Counted from the first letter of the stretch, positions 9,173 through 19,821 are shown. The stretch: DNA of 64,000 bases from Thiobacillus denitrificans (GCF_001530125.1 NZ_LDUG01000006.1:1-64000); one strand, 5' to 3'. A program made the numbers and translations. The notes: generated by a model from the letters alone, not told the origin.

Positions 9173-9961
9173 TTAATTGAGTCCCCGAAACATGAATGCG
9201 GTCAAAACAAAATCCAGCGCCAGCACGACCAGGCTGGAGGTCACCACGGTGCGCGTGGTGGCGCCCGATACGCCTTCGGCGGTCGGCGGTGCGTCATAGC
9301 CTTCGAACAGCGCGATGGTGGTGATGGCGACGCCGAACACCACGCTCTTGATGACGCCGTTCAAAATATCCTGCTCGAGATCGACCGCGCTCTTCATCTG
9401 CGACCAGAACGCCCCTTCGTCCACCCCGATCAACTGCACGCCGACCAGATAGCCGCCGAAAATCCCCATCGCCGAGAACAGCGCGGCCAGGAGCGGCATC
9501 GAAATCACCCCCGCCCAGAAGCGCGGCGCCACCACACGGGCGATCGGGTCCACCGCCATCATTTCCATCGCCGACAGTTGCTCGGTCGCCTTCATCAGGC
9601 CGATCTCGGCGGTGATGGCCGATCCGGCACGGCTGGCGAACAAAAGCGCCGCCACCACCGGCCCCAGTTCGCGCACCAGGGACAGCGCCACCAGAATGCC
9701 CAGCGCCTCTTCCGCGCCGTAGGTCTGCAATGTCTCGTAGCCCTGCAAGCCGAGCACCATGCCGACAAACAGCCCCGACACCAGAATGATGATGAGCGAG
9801 AGCACGCCGGTGAAGTACATCTCGCGGATGGTCAGCCCGAAGCGGCGGAATGCGGTGCCCGAGTGCAGCAGGACCGCGACGAAGAAACGGGCCGCAAAGC
9901 CGATGCGCCAGACGGCCTGTATGGCGCGGTTTCCCAGGTTTTCAATCGATCGCTTAAGCAC
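9173..9961 (-). CDS. mlaE: phospholipid-transport permease MlaE
   Basis: The 262-residue inner-membrane permease belongs to the MlaE/Ttg2B family. It has five to six hydrophobic segments and the family signature [20 protein letters not shown], then [16 protein letters not shown]. It forms the membrane core of MlaFEDB. GTG 9961 is chosen because it follows a GGGGG ribosome-binding site and overlaps the mlaF stop by eight bases; the longer frame up to 10039 lies within mlaF. Confidence 0.94.
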   Translation of the reverse strand: MLKRSIENLGNRAIQAVWRIGFAARFFVAVLLHSGTAFRRFGLTIREMYFTGVLSLIIILVSGLFVGMVLGLQGYETLQTYGAEEALGILVALSLVRELGPVVAALLFASRAGSAITAEIGLMKATEQLSAMEMMAVDPIARVVAPRFWAGVISMPLLAALFSAMGIFGGYLVGVQLIGVDEGAFWSQMKSAVDLEQDILNGVIKSVVFGVAITTIALFEGYDAPPTAEGVSGATTRTVVTSSLVVLALDFVLTAFMFRGLN

Positions 9962-10766
9962 GCTGTTTCCCCCGTCGCAAGTCGTCGGCATAAGGCGGCG
10001 CCGGATAATGGAACGGCACCGGGCCGTCGGCCTCGCCATGCACGAACTGGTGCACGTACGGCAAGTCGGACGCCCGGATCTCTGCTGCGGTGCCTTCGGC
10101 GACGATCACACCTTCCGAGACGAAATAAATGTAATCGACGATCTTAAGCGACTCCTGCACGTCGTGGGTCACCACCAGCGAGGTCAGCCCCAGGGTGTCG
10201 GTCAGGCGACGGATCAGATTGCCGGTGATGCCCAGCGAAATGGGGTCGAGCCCGGCAAACGGCTCGTCGTACATCACTAGCATGGGGTCGAGCGCAATCG
10301 CGCGCGCCAGCGCCACCCGCCGCGCCATGCCGCCGGAGAGCTCAGCCGGCATCAGGTGCGAAGCGCCGCGCAGGCCCACCGCATGCAGCTTCATCAGCAC
10401 CAGGTCACGGATGGCGTCTTCCGGCAGATCGGTGTGCTCGCGCAACTGGAACGCCACGTTGTCGAACACCGAGATGTCGGTGAACAGCGCGCCGAACTGG
10501 AACAGCATGCCCATCTTGCGGCGCAGGCGGTAGAGGCCGGCCTCGTCGAGTTCGCCCAGCGACTCGCCCGCCACGCGCACTGTTCCCTGGCCGGGCTTGA
10601 TCTGCCCGCCAATCAGACGCAAAAGCGTGGTTTTGCCGCAACCGCTGCTGCCCATGATGGCAATGACCTGCCCGCGCCGGGCGCTCAGGGTGATGCCCTT
10701 CAAAACCGGGCGGTCACCATAGCCAAATTCGACATCCTCGATTTCGACCAGATTGTCGTTTTGCAA
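9954..10766 (-). CDS. mlaF: phospholipid-transport ATPase MlaF
   Basis: The 270-residue ABC ATPase drives the Mla complex. Walker A GSSGCGKT lies at 39-46, the signature LSGGM at 143-147 and Walker B LVMYDEP at 163-169. It is the first gene of a minus-strand operon mlaF-mlaE-mlaD-tolC-like-mlaC-mlaB-ABC ATPase-(REP)-permease-ibaG-murA. The role is maintenance of outer-membrane lipid asymmetry. The direction of net transport is debated for the family. Confidence 0.95.
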   Translation of the reverse strand: MQNDNLVEIEDVEFGYGDRPVLKGITLSARRGQVIAIMGSSGCGKTTLLRLIGGQIKPGQGTVRVAGESLGELDEAGLYRLRRKMGMLFQFGALFTDISVFDNVAFQLREHTDLPEDAIRDLVLMKLHAVGLRGASHLMPAELSGGMARRVALARAIALDPMLVMYDEPFAGLDPISLGITGNLIRRLTDTLGLTSLVVTHDVQESLKIVDYIYFVSEGVIVAEGTAAEIRASDLPYVHQFVHGEADGPVPFHYPAPPYADDLRRGKQRA

Positions 10767-10863
10767 GAAATCCAGCCTGTATTTTTGTTAAGGGCAGCTA
10801 TTTTACCGAAGCACGCCCCCGCCACCGCAATCATGCAGGCGTTTTTAAACCGCTATTCACTAT

Positions 10864-11319
10864 TCAGTAGCCCATCACCTGCTTCAGGGTGTTGATCTGT
10901 TCCAGCAAATCGGCATTGCCGCTGCGACTGAATACAAACAGGGGCTCACCCGTCGTCGCCTGCTGCGTGATGCGTTGTGCCAGCGCACGCAGGTCGGGGG
11001 CCTCGTCCAGCCACCAGACATGCTGGGCTTCCCACGCCGGCGTTGCCAGCAGCACCCGCGCCGAATCGGGTTTTGCAGACGCTGCATCACCCGGCTCCAG
11101 CACGAAATAGAAGCTGTCCCGGGTGTCGTACAGCCATTGCGCCCAGGTCGCTTTGGATGCGGCCTGCCAGACCGCTGCCGGCAGATAGACCGCCTGGAAT
11201 TGCGTGTTGTAATAAGACAACAGCCAGTCATCCGGCAGGTCATCGGGATAAAACCCGCCCCGCCACGCGGCATGCTGCCAGCCGCGGGCGCCGACCAGAA
11301 CAAGGGGATTGGATGTCAT
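10864..11319 (-). CDS. short DUF72-like protein
   Basis: The 151 residues begin like DUF72 proteins (LVGARGWQHAAWRGGFYPDDLP, then DWLLSYYNTQFQAVYLPAA) but are only about two thirds of the usual DUF72 length. It may be a compact member of the family or a shortened one. It lies just downstream of cysS (10 bp gap) in the same orientation. Function unknown. Confidence 0.65.
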   Translation of the reverse strand: MTSNPLVLVGARGWQHAAWRGGFYPDDLPDDWLLSYYNTQFQAVYLPAAVWQAASKATWAQWLYDTRDSFYFVLEPGDAASAKPDSARVLLATPAWEAQHVWWLDEAPDLRALAQRITQQATTGEPLFVFSRSGNADLLEQINTLKQVMGY

Positions 11320-11329
11320 GGCAAAGGCG

Positions 11330-12697
11330 TCAGGCGCGGCGCCAGGTGGTGCCGCCTGCTCCGTCTTCCAGCACGATGCCGGCCGCGGTCAGCTCGTCGC
11401 GGATGCGGTCGGAGCCGGCGAAGTCTCGCGCCTTGCGCGCTGCCTGGCGCGCGGCGATGAGGGCCTCGATTTCGGCTTCGGAGAGGCCGCCGGGCGCGGC
11501 CCCCGCCTGCAGGAAGTCCGCCGCATCGCGCTGCAGCAGGCCGAGCACCCCGCCGAGGCTACGCAGGATCTGCGCGGCGTCGTCGTCGCCCCGGTTGGCC
11601 TCGCCGGCCAGATCGAACAGCACCGCGAGGGCTTCCGGGGTATTGAAGTCGTCGTCCATTGCCGCGCGGAAACGCTGCGCCGCAGGCTGGCTCCAGTCGG
11701 GCGCGGCCGCCGTCAGCGGCGCGTGCTTCAGCGCGGTATACAGGCGCGTCAGCGCGCCTTTGGCGTCGTCCAGATGCGCATCCGAATAGTTCAGCGGGCT
11801 GCGGTAGTGCGCGCGCAGGATGAAGAAGCGCACCACTTCGGCGTCGTATTGCGCCAGCACCTCGCGAATGGTGAAGAAGTTGCCCAGCGACTTGGACATT
11901 TTTTCGTTGTCCACCCGCACGAAGCCGTTGTGCATCCAGTAGTTGACGAATGTGCAGCCGTTCGCGCCTTCGGACTGGGCGATCTCGTTTTCGTGATGCG
12001 GAAACTGCAGATCCTGGCCGCCGCCGTGGATGTCGAAATGCTTGCCGAGCAGGTCGGCGCTCATCGCCGAGCATTCGATGTGCCAGCCGGGGCGCCCCGG
12101 CCCCCACGGCGAGTTCCACACGGGTTCGCCCGGTTTGGCGGCTTTCCACAGCACGAAATCCATCGGGTCGCGCTTGCTGGGATCGACCCCCACCCGCTCG
12201 CCCGCGCGCAGCTCGTCGAGGCTTTTGCCGGACAGGCGGCCGTAGGCGGGGAAGGCTCGCACGCTGTAATAGACGTCGCCATTCGGCGCCGGGTAGGCCA
12301 AGCCGTTCTTGATCAGTTGCTCGATCAGCACCAGCATCTGCGCCACATATTCGGTGGCGCGCGGCTCGTGGTCAGGCGGCAGCACGCCGAGCGCGCGTTC
12401 GTCCTCGTGCATCGCGGCGATGAAGCGCCCGGTCAGCGCGGCCGGAGTTTCGCCGTTGTCCGCAGCGCGCTTGATGATCTTGTCGTCGATGTCGGTGATG
12501 TTTCTCACGTACTCGACCTGATAGCCACTCGCACGCAGCCAGCGCGTCACCATGTCGAACACCACGAATACCCGCGCGTGCCCCAGATGACACAGGTCGT
12601 ACACGGTCATGCCGCAGACGTACATGCGGACCTGGCCAGGGGTGAGCGGAACGAATTCTTCCTTGGTGCGGGTGAGGGAGTTGGTGATGTGCAGCAT
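11330..12697 (-). CDS. cysS: cysteinyl-tRNA synthetase
   Basis: The 455-residue class I aminoacyl-tRNA synthetase charges tRNA-Cys. The zinc-binding Cys28 lies in [10 protein letters not shown], the HIGH-like motif is HLGH at 37-40, and KMSKS occurs in [13 protein letters not shown] at about residue 268. The DALR-type C-terminal domain and the ending [15 protein letters not shown] are present, so the gene is complete. It is divergent from the TPR-protein gene. Confidence 0.97.
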   Translation of the reverse strand: MLHITNSLTRTKEEFVPLTPGQVRMYVCGMTVYDLCHLGHARVFVVFDMVTRWLRASGYQVEYVRNITDIDDKIIKRAADNGETPAALTGRFIAAMHEDERALGVLPPDHEPRATEYVAQMLVLIEQLIKNGLAYPAPNGDVYYSVRAFPAYGRLSGKSLDELRAGERVGVDPSKRDPMDFVLWKAAKPGEPVWNSPWGPGRPGWHIECSAMSADLLGKHFDIHGGGQDLQFPHHENEIAQSEGANGCTFVNYWMHNGFVRVDNEKMSKSLGNFFTIREVLAQYDAEVVRFFILRAHYRSPLNYSDAHLDDAKGALTRLYTALKHAPLTAAAPDWSQPAAQRFRAAMDDDFNTPEALAVLFDLAGEANRGDDDAAQILRSLGGVLGLLQRDAADFLQAGAAPGGLSEAEIEALIAARQAARKARDFAGSDRIRDELTAAGIVLEDGAGGTTWRRA

Positions 12698-12812
12698 GGT
12701 GCGGATTCAGGCCAAAGGCGAAATGACAGGGGGGCGCAATGAGGCGGCGTGTCGATTGGTGAAATATCCGGGCTAAAATGCCGGCTTATCCGAGATGATC
12801 CGAGCATATCAC

Positions 12813-13382
12813 ATGGCTTTGTCGCGCTTTTTCGCCGCCGTTGTCGCCTGTGCCCTCCTCGCCGGCACGCCTGTTCTGGCCGATGAAATCCAGGAAATCA
12901 ACCAGCAGTACCGCCAGGGCGACCTGACCGGTGCGCTCGACCGCGCCAACCGCTTTCTGGCCCAAAATCCGCAGGATGCGCAGGCACGCTTTTTGAAAGG
13001 CCTGATCCTCGCCGACCAGGGCAAGACCAACGATGCCATCGCCGTGTTTACCGGGCTGACCGAGGACTACCCCGAGCTGCCCGAGCCCTACAACAACCTG
13101 GCGGTGATCTACGCCTCGCAAAGCAAGTATGAAGCGGCCAGGTACGCGCTTGAAATGGCGATCCGCGCCCATCCCGGCTACGCCACCGCACATGAAAACC
13201 TCGGCGACATTTATGTCAAAATGGCGTCGATTTCGTATGAAAAGGCACAGGCGCTGGACAGCACGAATACGACTGCGCAAACCAAGCTCACGCTGATCCG
13301 GAACATGCTCGGGGAACAGCCAGACAAGCCGGCAACGGCCAAGCCCCTGCCGGACCCCAGCCAGCCCGCACCGGCCAGATAA
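12813..13382 (+). CDS. exported tetratricopeptide-repeat protein
   Basis: ATG 12813 gives 189 residues with a clear signal peptide ([23 protein letters not shown]). The mature protein carries about three TPR units (from [22 protein letters not shown] to [22 protein letters not shown]) and a Pro-rich end. A start six codons earlier at 12795 is possible but spoils the signal peptide. It lies upstream of ppiB and lpxH in the same direction. Probably a periplasmic protein-interaction scaffold; specific role unknown. Confidence 0.8.
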   Translation: MALSRFFAAVVACALLAGTPVLADEIQEINQQYRQGDLTGALDRANRFLAQNPQDAQARFLKGLILADQGKTNDAIAVFTGLTEDYPELPEPYNNLAVIYASQSKYEAARYALEMAIRAHPGYATAHENLGDIYVKMASISYEKAQALDSTNTTAQTKLTLIRNMLGEQPDKPATAKPLPDPSQPAPAR

Positions 13383-13456
13383 GGCCATGCACCCGCCCCG
13401 ATGCCGCAAAAACGGCCACCGGAAGCTCTTTTACCTTACTTTTCTTTAGGACACAC

Positions 13457-13948
13457 ATGGTCAAGCTGCACACCAATCACGGCATCATCACCCTCGAACT
13501 CGACGCCGAGAAAGCGCCGAAAACGGTGGAAAGCTTCCTGCAATACGTGCGCGACGGGTTTTTCGACGGCACGGTTTTCCACCGCGTGATCGACGGCTTC
13601 ATGATCCAGGGCGGCGGCTTCGAGCCCGGCATGACGCAAAAGCCCACCCGTGGCCCGATCGAGAACGAAGCCGCCAACGGCCTGAAAAACGAGGCCTACA
13701 CCGTCGCCATGGCGCGCACTTCCGATCCCGGTTCGGCCACCGCGCAGTTCTTCATCAACATCGCCAACAACAGCTTCCTCAACTTCACTGCGCCCACGCC
13801 GCAGGGCTACGGCTACGCCGTGTTCGGCAAGGTCGTCGAAGGCACGGACGTGATCGACAAGATCAAGAAGCTGAAAACCGGCAACCGCGCCGGGCACCAG
13901 GACGTGCCGCTGGAAGACGTGGTCATCACCCAGGCGGAAATCGTCTGA
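13457..13948 (+). CDS. ppiB: cytoplasmic peptidyl-prolyl cis-trans isomerase (cyclophilin)
   Basis: The 163-residue cyclophilin has no signal peptide, as for PpiB. Core residues are visible in [20 protein letters not shown] (catalytic Arg in FHRVI) and in [12 protein letters not shown]. It accelerates proline isomerisation during folding. A ribosome-binding site is weak (TTTAGGACACAC before ATG). Its TGA at 13946-13948 overlaps the apparent CTG start of lpxH, suggesting translational coupling. Confidence 0.96.
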   Translation: MVKLHTNHGIITLELDAEKAPKTVESFLQYVRDGFFDGTVFHRVIDGFMIQGGGFEPGMTQKPTRGPIENEAANGLKNEAYTVAMARTSDPGSATAQFFINIANNSFLNFTAPTPQGYGYAVFGKVVEGTDVIDKIKKLKTGNRAGHQDVPLEDVVITQAEIV

Positions 13949-14703
13949 AGACGAGCCCGCCCTCGCCGGGAACAACAGGTCGCAGCTTCTTTGTTGCCGA
14001 CCTGCACCTGACTGACGAACGCCCGGTCGCCACCGGGCGTTTTTTTCGCTTTCTGCAGGAAGACGCTGCCGGTGCGGATGCGCTCTACATCCTCGGCGAC
14101 CTGTTCGATGCCTGGGTCGGCGACGACCACGACGCGCAGGTGGCGCACGACACCGCGCGCCAGCTCAAGTCCCTCGTTGATGCAGGCACGCCGGTGTATT
14201 TCATGCACGGCAACCGCGACTTCATGCTGGCCGCGCGCTACGCCGCACAGTCCGGCATGACGCTGCTGGCCGACCCCGCCCGGATTGATCTGTATGGCGT
14301 GCCGACGCTGCTGATGCACGGCGATACGCTGTGTACCGACGACACCGCCTACCAGGCGTTTCGCCGCCGGGTGCGGCACCCGCTGACGCTAGCGTTGCTG
14401 CGCCGCCTGCCGCTGGCGCTGCGCCACCGCCTGGCACGTCAGGCGCGGGCGGGCAGCGAAGCGGCCAAGGCCGGCAAGCCGGCCGAAATCATGGATGTGA
14501 ATGCCGAGGAAGTGGTGCACGTGCTGCGCGAGCGACAGGTCTGCCGCCTGATCCACGGCCATACCCATCGGCCGGCGCGGCATCTGCATGCGATCGATGG
14601 ACAGGACTGCGAGCGCTGGGTGGTGCCGGACTGGTATGCCCGCTGGGGCTATGTGGCGTGCGACGCCGCCGGCTGTGCGCTCAGGATTGAATATTTAGCG
14701 TAA
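13945..14703 (+). CDS. lpxH: UDP-2,3-diacylglucosamine diphosphatase, apparent CTG start
   Basis: LpxH hydrolyses UDP-2,3-diacylglucosamine to lipid X in lipid A synthesis, on the cytoplasmic face of the inner membrane. All calcineurin-like metal motifs are present: [31 protein letters not shown] and HGHTHRP. The frame holds no ATG, GTG or TTG between the stop at 13447-13449 and the GTG at 14140, which lies after the first two motifs. The best candidate is CTG 13945, preceded by GGCGGA and overlapping the ppiB stop as CTGA, giving 252 residues. The last 264 bp are duplicated at 15666-15931, beyond a TA module. Confidence 0.85.
   Translation: MKTSPPSPGTTGRSFFVADLHLTDERPVATGRFFRFLQEDAAGADALYILGDLFDAWVGDDHDAQVAHDTARQLKSLVDAGTPVYFMHGNRDFMLAARYAAQSGMTLLADPARIDLYGVPTLLMHGDTLCTDDTAYQAFRRRVRHPLTLALLRRLPLALRHRLARQARAGSEAAKAGKPAEIMDVNAEEVVHVLRERQVCRLIHGHTHRPARHLHAIDGQDCERWVVPDWYARWGYVACDAAGCALRIEYLA
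14019..14046 (+). terminator. intrinsic-terminator-like hairpin inside lpxH
   Basis: ACGCCCGGT (14019-14027) and ACCGGGCGT (14032-14040) form a perfect 9 bp stem with a CGCC loop, followed by a run of seven T. It lies about 70 bp after the ppiB stop but inside the lpxH reading frame (residues [10 protein letters not shown]). It could end a fraction of ppiB transcripts or attenuate lpxH. Coding constraint is an alternative explanation. Confidence 0.6.
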
Positions 14704-15012
14704 AACTCGCGCAGCGACTCGTTCGTCCCCTCGCCCGCTTGCGGGAGATAACCAACGACTTGCCCGCTTGCGCAGCTTATTTGATCCGGCCAAGTGAGGT
14801 TTGAAGTAGGCGCACCCGCAAGGGGCAGGCCGTCGCTGTAAAGCCGACAAGTCGGCAACAGCCACGCACCGGCGCCGCGCAACCGCCAGCATTCGGCCCG
14901 GGGGCGGGCCTCCCACACAAGCGCTCACCTGCAGGAGGGACGCCCTCGCCACGAATTAACCCGGATTGTCTATTGGCCGCTTTGTGGCGGGTCCGCTGCA
15001 GTCGCAGGGCCA
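14704..15012. repeat. repeat-filled gap between lpxH and the TA module
   Basis: No gene is visible. Bases 14806-14866 hold the second copy of the nested hairpin element (GCTGT 14835-14839 pairing with ACAGC 14858-14862 around GCCGACAAGTCGGC). About 14870-14958 is a degenerate REP-like unit in reverse orientation (GGGGGCGGGCCTCCCACA, then CTGCAGGAGGGACGCCCTCGCC). The rest is unique sequence with CCCGCTTGCG words. Confidence 0.65.
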
Positions 15013-15333
15013 CTATGCCTCAAACAACTCCGAGTGGGTGCCGGCACGAACGAAGTTGATCAGCTTGCCCTCGACCTGGTAGATCAGCAGGAAGTCGCCG
15101 CCGACGTGACACTCCCGATGGTCGGCCCATTCGCCCTTGAGCGGGTGATCGAGCCACTCCGGCCCGAGCGGGGCATCGTTGGCAATGAGCAACAGCATCA
15201 CCTCCTTGAGCCGCTTCATGTCGTAGCGGCCGGAGCGCGAGAGCCGTTCCCAGTCTTTTTGAAACGCCTTGGTGTAGTCCGTTGCCCGCGGCAGCGGCGC
15301 CCGTTTAGCGCTGACGGGTTTTTTCGAGGTCAT
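15013..15333 (-). CDS. yafQ: mRNA interferase toxin, YafQ/RelE family
   Basis: The 106-residue protein ends with the YafQ core: HPLKGEWADHRECHVGGDFLLIY and FVRAGTHSELF. The histidines, aspartate and terminal HSELF-type motif match the residues YafQ uses for ribosome-dependent mRNA cleavage. About 15 Lys/Arg-rich residues at the N-terminus precede the conserved start ATDYTKAFQKDW. The coding start overlaps the end of dinJ by 29 bp, so the true start may be slightly further in. The module is convergent with lpxH and is bracketed by lpxH tail sequences. Confidence 0.87.
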   Translation of the reverse strand: MTSKKPVSAKRAPLPRATDYTKAFQKDWERLSRSGRYDMKRLKEVMLLLIANDAPLGPEWLDHPLKGEWADHRECHVGGDFLLIYQVEGKLINFVRAGTHSELFEA

Positions 15334-15583
15334 CGAACAAGGCTTCAGCAGTCTCGAAACGCGCCTGGCGGGCCTTCATCATCGCGCGCGACTCTTCAAT
15401 GGCGGCTTGTGTCGGGGCGTTCGGCACCTTCAGTTCCAGCGGAAAGGCCTGGTCATTGACCACGCGCTTGAGCAAAATACGCACGGCATCCGAAACGGAC
15501 AAGCCCATGGCTGCCAGGGCCTCGCTGGCCTGAGCCTTCACTTCGTCGTCCACGCGGACGTGCAGCATCGAGGTATGCGCCAC
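15305..15583 (-). CDS. dinJ: antitoxin, RelB/DinJ family
   Basis: The 92 residues show a ribbon-helix-helix N-terminus (MLHVRVDDEVKAQASEALAAMGLSVSDAVRILL) and a charged C-terminal tail. This is the cognate antitoxin of YafQ and should repress its own promoter. The upstream DNA (CTATAAAATTTGCATTATGTATC, 15596-15618) is AT-rich and a likely promoter-operator region. Antitoxin precedes toxin, the usual order. Confidence 0.87.
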   Translation of the reverse strand: MAHTSMLHVRVDDEVKAQASEALAAMGLSVSDAVRILLKRVVNDQAFPLELKVPNAPTQAAIEESRAMMKARQARFETAEALFDDLEKTRQR

Positions 15584-15665
15584 GGTATGACCCTCCTATA
15601 AAATTTGCATTATGTATCTCTTTTGAGACGCATTCAAGTCAGCCATTAACAGAGCCCCGAGCATG

Positions 15666-15931
15666 TGGCACGTCAGGCGCGGACGGGCAGCGAAGCGGCC
15701 AAGGCCGGCAAGCCGGCCGCGATCAAGGATGTGAATGCCGAGGAAGTGGTGCACGTGCTACGCGAGCGACAGGTCTGCCGCCTGATCCACGGCCATACCC
15801 ATCGGCCGGCGCGGCATCTGCATGCGATCGATGGACAGGACTGCGAGCGCTGGGTGGTGCCGGACTGGTAAGCCCGCTGGGGCTATGTGGCGTGCGACGC
15901 CGCTGGCTGTGCGCTCCGGGTTGAAAATTTA
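15666..15931 (+). pseudogene. duplicated lpxH 3' end
   Basis: This region matches 14432-14697 of lpxH with about ten mismatches by eye alignment. It keeps the HGHTHRP metal motif but has no N-terminal part. A T-to-A change turns the Tyr codon of DWYARWG into TAA, and a Met codon is changed to Lys. It cannot make an active enzyme. It lies beyond dinJ-yafQ, so that module is enclosed by direct repeats of the lpxH tail. Confidence 0.92.
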
Positions 15932-15944
15932 ATCTGAATTTTTC

Positions 15945-16082
15945 ACCACAGAGGCACAGAGGAAAAAAACAGGATATTGCGGCACGCTCGCGATCCCCCA
16001 TCGGGTAAGCCAGTCGAATGACACCTGGTTTAACGGGTTTCTCTGTGTCTCTGTGTCTCTGTGTCTCTGTGCCTCTGTGGTT
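15945..16082. repeat. CACAGAG-ended element, copy 1
   Basis: About 138 bp begin ACCACAGAGGCACAGAG and end with tandem TCTCTGTG units and GCCTCTGTGGT. The ends are inverted repeats of one another. The interior is not shared with the other copies in full. Related elements are at 19653-19804, 23088-23223 and 52757-52860. Confidence 0.75.
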
Positions 16083-16099
16083 CAACCGCTTTTCCAGGT

Positions 16100-16753
16100 T
16101 CATGACGGCGCGTTGATCGCCGTCATGCCTTCCGGCACGCGGAACAGTTCGGGCTGCAGGGGGTGTTTCGATTCGCTTTCAAGCTGCCGCGTGCGTCCGG
16201 TGTACTCGCGTTCCTCCAGCGGCAGGCCGAGTTTGAGCGTGGCGCCGGATTCCCACACCAGGTTCGCCAGATCACAGTCGTGCTGCAGTTCACGCGGCGA
16301 CGCCTCCCATACGCGGTACTGCATGGCGGCCAGCACGAATTTCAGCTCGGCCATCGCGCGTGCCGCATCCGGCGCGGCAGCACGGGCGGCCACGCCCTCG
16401 CTGCACACCACCTCCTTCAGCACCAGACTGAAACGCTGCGTGCCCGGCGCGGCCGGCTGCGTGTCGAGACGGGGTTTCCAGCCAGCGGGTTTGGGCGGCA
16501 AGGCGCCGGCAGTGAACACCATCGCCAGCTTGTTGTCGCGCGTGACGTTGGTGACCTGGCGCTGGCGGCGGTCAAGCAGCAGGAAGTCGCCGTCGTCATT
16601 GCCGTCATCCATGCGCATATAGTCCGCGGTGACCAGGATGCGCGTCAGGTAGGACGGATCGCCGGGATCCTGGTCGACATAACGCAATGCGATCATGTCG
16701 GCCGCGTGGACAGTACCAACCCCCAACAGGAACAACATCAGCCACGTTCTCAT
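16100..16753 (-). CDS. exported protein of unknown function
   Basis: The 217-residue protein has a cleavable signal peptide (MRTWLMLFLLGVGTVHA). The mature part contains MIALRYVDQDPGDPSYLTRILVTADYMRMDDG, which suggests a periplasmic beta-rich domain, followed by an alpha-helical middle. I do not recognise a family. Its ATG overlaps the metZ stop by four bases, so it is co-expressed with metZ. Confidence 0.7.
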   Translation of the reverse strand: MRTWLMLFLLGVGTVHAADMIALRYVDQDPGDPSYLTRILVTADYMRMDDGNDDGDFLLLDRRQRQVTNVTRDNKLAMVFTAGALPPKPAGWKPRLDTQPAAPGTQRFSLVLKEVVCSEGVAARAAAPDAARAMAELKFVLAAMQYRVWEASPRELQHDCDLANLVWESGATLKLGLPLEEREYTGRTRQLESESKHPLQPELFRVPEGMTAINAPS

Positions 16754-17925
16754 TCTGCAAACCCTCGTATCAGATCATTCTGGATATCGGCCAGCGATTC
16801 CAGCCCCACCGCGATGCGCACCAGGCCGTCGCCGATGCCGGCCGCCGCGCGCTGTTCCGCCGTCACGCGGCTGTGCGTGGTGGTGGCCGGATGGGTGATG
16901 GTGGTCTTGGTGTCGCCCAGGTTGGCTGTGATCGACAGCATTTTGGTCGCGTCGATCAGCTTCCACGCGGCCGCCTGGCCGCCCTTGAGCTCGAACGCGA
17001 CGATGCCGCCGCCGGTTTTCTGCTGTGCCATCGCCAGTTGGTGCTGCGGGTGCGACGGCAGGCCGGGATACCACACACGCGCAACCTGCGGCTGTGCTTC
17101 CAGCCATTGCGCCAGCGCCAGCGCGTTTTTCGAATGCGCCTCCATGCGCAGCGCAAGCGTCTCCATGCCCTTCAGGATCACCCAGGCGTTGAACGCCGAC
17201 AGCGTCGGCCCGGCGGTGCGCAGGAAGGTATAGACGCCTTCCATCAGCGCCTGGCTGCCGAGCACCGCGCCGCCGAGCACCCTGCCCTGGCCGTCGAGAT
17301 ACTTGGTAGCGGAATGGATCACGATGTCGGCGCCGAGTTTCAACGGCTGTTGCAGCGCCGGCGAACAGAAGCAGTTGTCGACCGCGAGCCACGCGCCTGC
17401 CTCGTGCGCGATATCGGCGAGCGCGCGGATGTCGCTCACTTCGGTGAGCGGATTGGACGGCGACTCGACGAAGAACAGCCTGGTATTCGGCTTCACCGCC
17501 GCGCGCCACTCGGCCGGGTCGGTCGGCGACACATAGGTCGTCTCGATGCCGAAGCGGCCGAGGATGTTGGAAAACAACTGGACCGTCGAGCCGAAAATCG
17601 AGCGCGACGCGACGACATGCTCGCCGGCCTTCATCAGCCCCATCACGGTCGCCAGGATCGCCGCCATGCCGGACGCGAACGCCACGCAGCGCTCGGCACC
17701 TTCGAGCGCCGCCAGCCGGTCTTCCATCATGCTGACGGTGGGGTTGGTGAAGCGCGCGTAGATCGGGCCGGGCTGCTCGCCCTTGAAGCGCGCCGCCGCC
17801 TCGGCCGCGCTAGCGAACACGAAGCTGGAGGTGAGGAACAGTGCCTCCGAATGCTCGTTGAACTGGCTGCGCACCGTGCCGGCGCGGACGCCCAGCGTTT
17901 CGATGTCGTATTCGTCGTGGTTCAT
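16750..17925 (-). CDS. metZ: O-succinylhomoserine sulfhydrylase
   Basis: The 391-residue PLP enzyme of the Cys/Met metabolism family should make homocysteine directly from O-succinylhomoserine and sulfide, a fitting route for an organism rich in reduced sulfur. The PLP lysine lies in SATKYLDGQGR, and YARFTNPTVSMMEDRLAALEG is typical of the family. Placement after purF is a common proteobacterial order and favours MetZ over MetB. ATG 17925 follows TTGGAG. An intrinsic terminator lies between purF and this gene. Confidence 0.92.
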   Translation of the reverse strand: MNHDEYDIETLGVRAGTVRSQFNEHSEALFLTSSFVFASAAEAAARFKGEQPGPIYARFTNPTVSMMEDRLAALEGAERCVAFASGMAAILATVMGLMKAGEHVVASRSIFGSTVQLFSNILGRFGIETTYVSPTDPAEWRAAVKPNTRLFFVESPSNPLTEVSDIRALADIAHEAGAWLAVDNCFCSPALQQPLKLGADIVIHSATKYLDGQGRVLGGAVLGSQALMEGVYTFLRTAGPTLSAFNAWVILKGMETLALRMEAHSKNALALAQWLEAQPQVARVWYPGLPSHPQHQLAMAQQKTGGGIVAFELKGGQAAAWKLIDATKMLSITANLGDTKTTITHPATTTHSRVTAEQRAAAGIGDGLVRIAVGLESLADIQNDLIRGFAE

Positions 17926-17940
17926 GTTCGACTCCAAAAT

Positions 17941-17976
17941 AAAAAAACCCCGAACAGCGCGCGCGATTCGGGGTTT
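17941..17976 (-). terminator. intrinsic terminator after purF
   Basis: On the minus strand AAACCCCGAA pairs with TTCGGGGTTT (10 bp, bases 17945-17954 with 17967-17976) around a GCGCGCGC-containing loop, followed by TTTTTTTATTTT. It ends the purF transcript only about 15 bp before the metZ start, so metZ needs read-through or regulated antitermination. Confidence 0.85.
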
Positions 17977-18080
17977 CCCTGGCGACGCTTTAGCCGTATT
18001 TATTGAGCGCCCGCAAGCTGAGGTTCAAATCGGCGCCTACTGCATTACGCGACCAAATTTACGCCCGGCGCCCCGCGGGG

Positions 18081-19604
<1,524 letters not shown>

Positions 19605-19652
19605 GCTGCGCACCTATTCATAAAATTGGGTCTTAAAAACCTCAGTTCATTT

Positions 19653-19804
19653 ACCACAGAGATATGTCCCGCAGGGACGGTATCCCTTGGGACACAGAGA
19701 AAACAACAGGTTGCAGAAAGACTTACCGTCGCCAAACCGGAGAATGATACGTACAGGACTTCGTTCCTTGTTTTTCAACTCTGTGCCTCTGTGACTCTGT
19801 GGTT
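19653..19804. repeat. CACAGAG-ended element, copy 2
   Basis: This element of about 152 bp lies between purF and cvpA. The left arm ACCACAGAG is followed at 19662-19692 by an inserted module (ATATGTCCCGCAGGGACGG then TATCCCTTGGGAC) before GACACAGAG. The right arm is CTCTGTGCCTCTGTGACTCTGTGGT. The same module is found at 52811-52842 and 39022-39051. Confidence 0.75.
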
Positions 19805-19821
19805 AACTGCTTTTTCCGGGA

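Noticed and set aside
14140-14703. lpxH starting at GTG 14140
   Set aside because: That would remove the first two metal-binding motifs (VADLHL and LGDLFDAW), which lie in frame just upstream.
16040-16080. TCTCTGTG tandem repeat as a separate minisatellite
   Set aside because: It forms the expanded right arm of a CACAGAG-ended element, so it is reported with that element.
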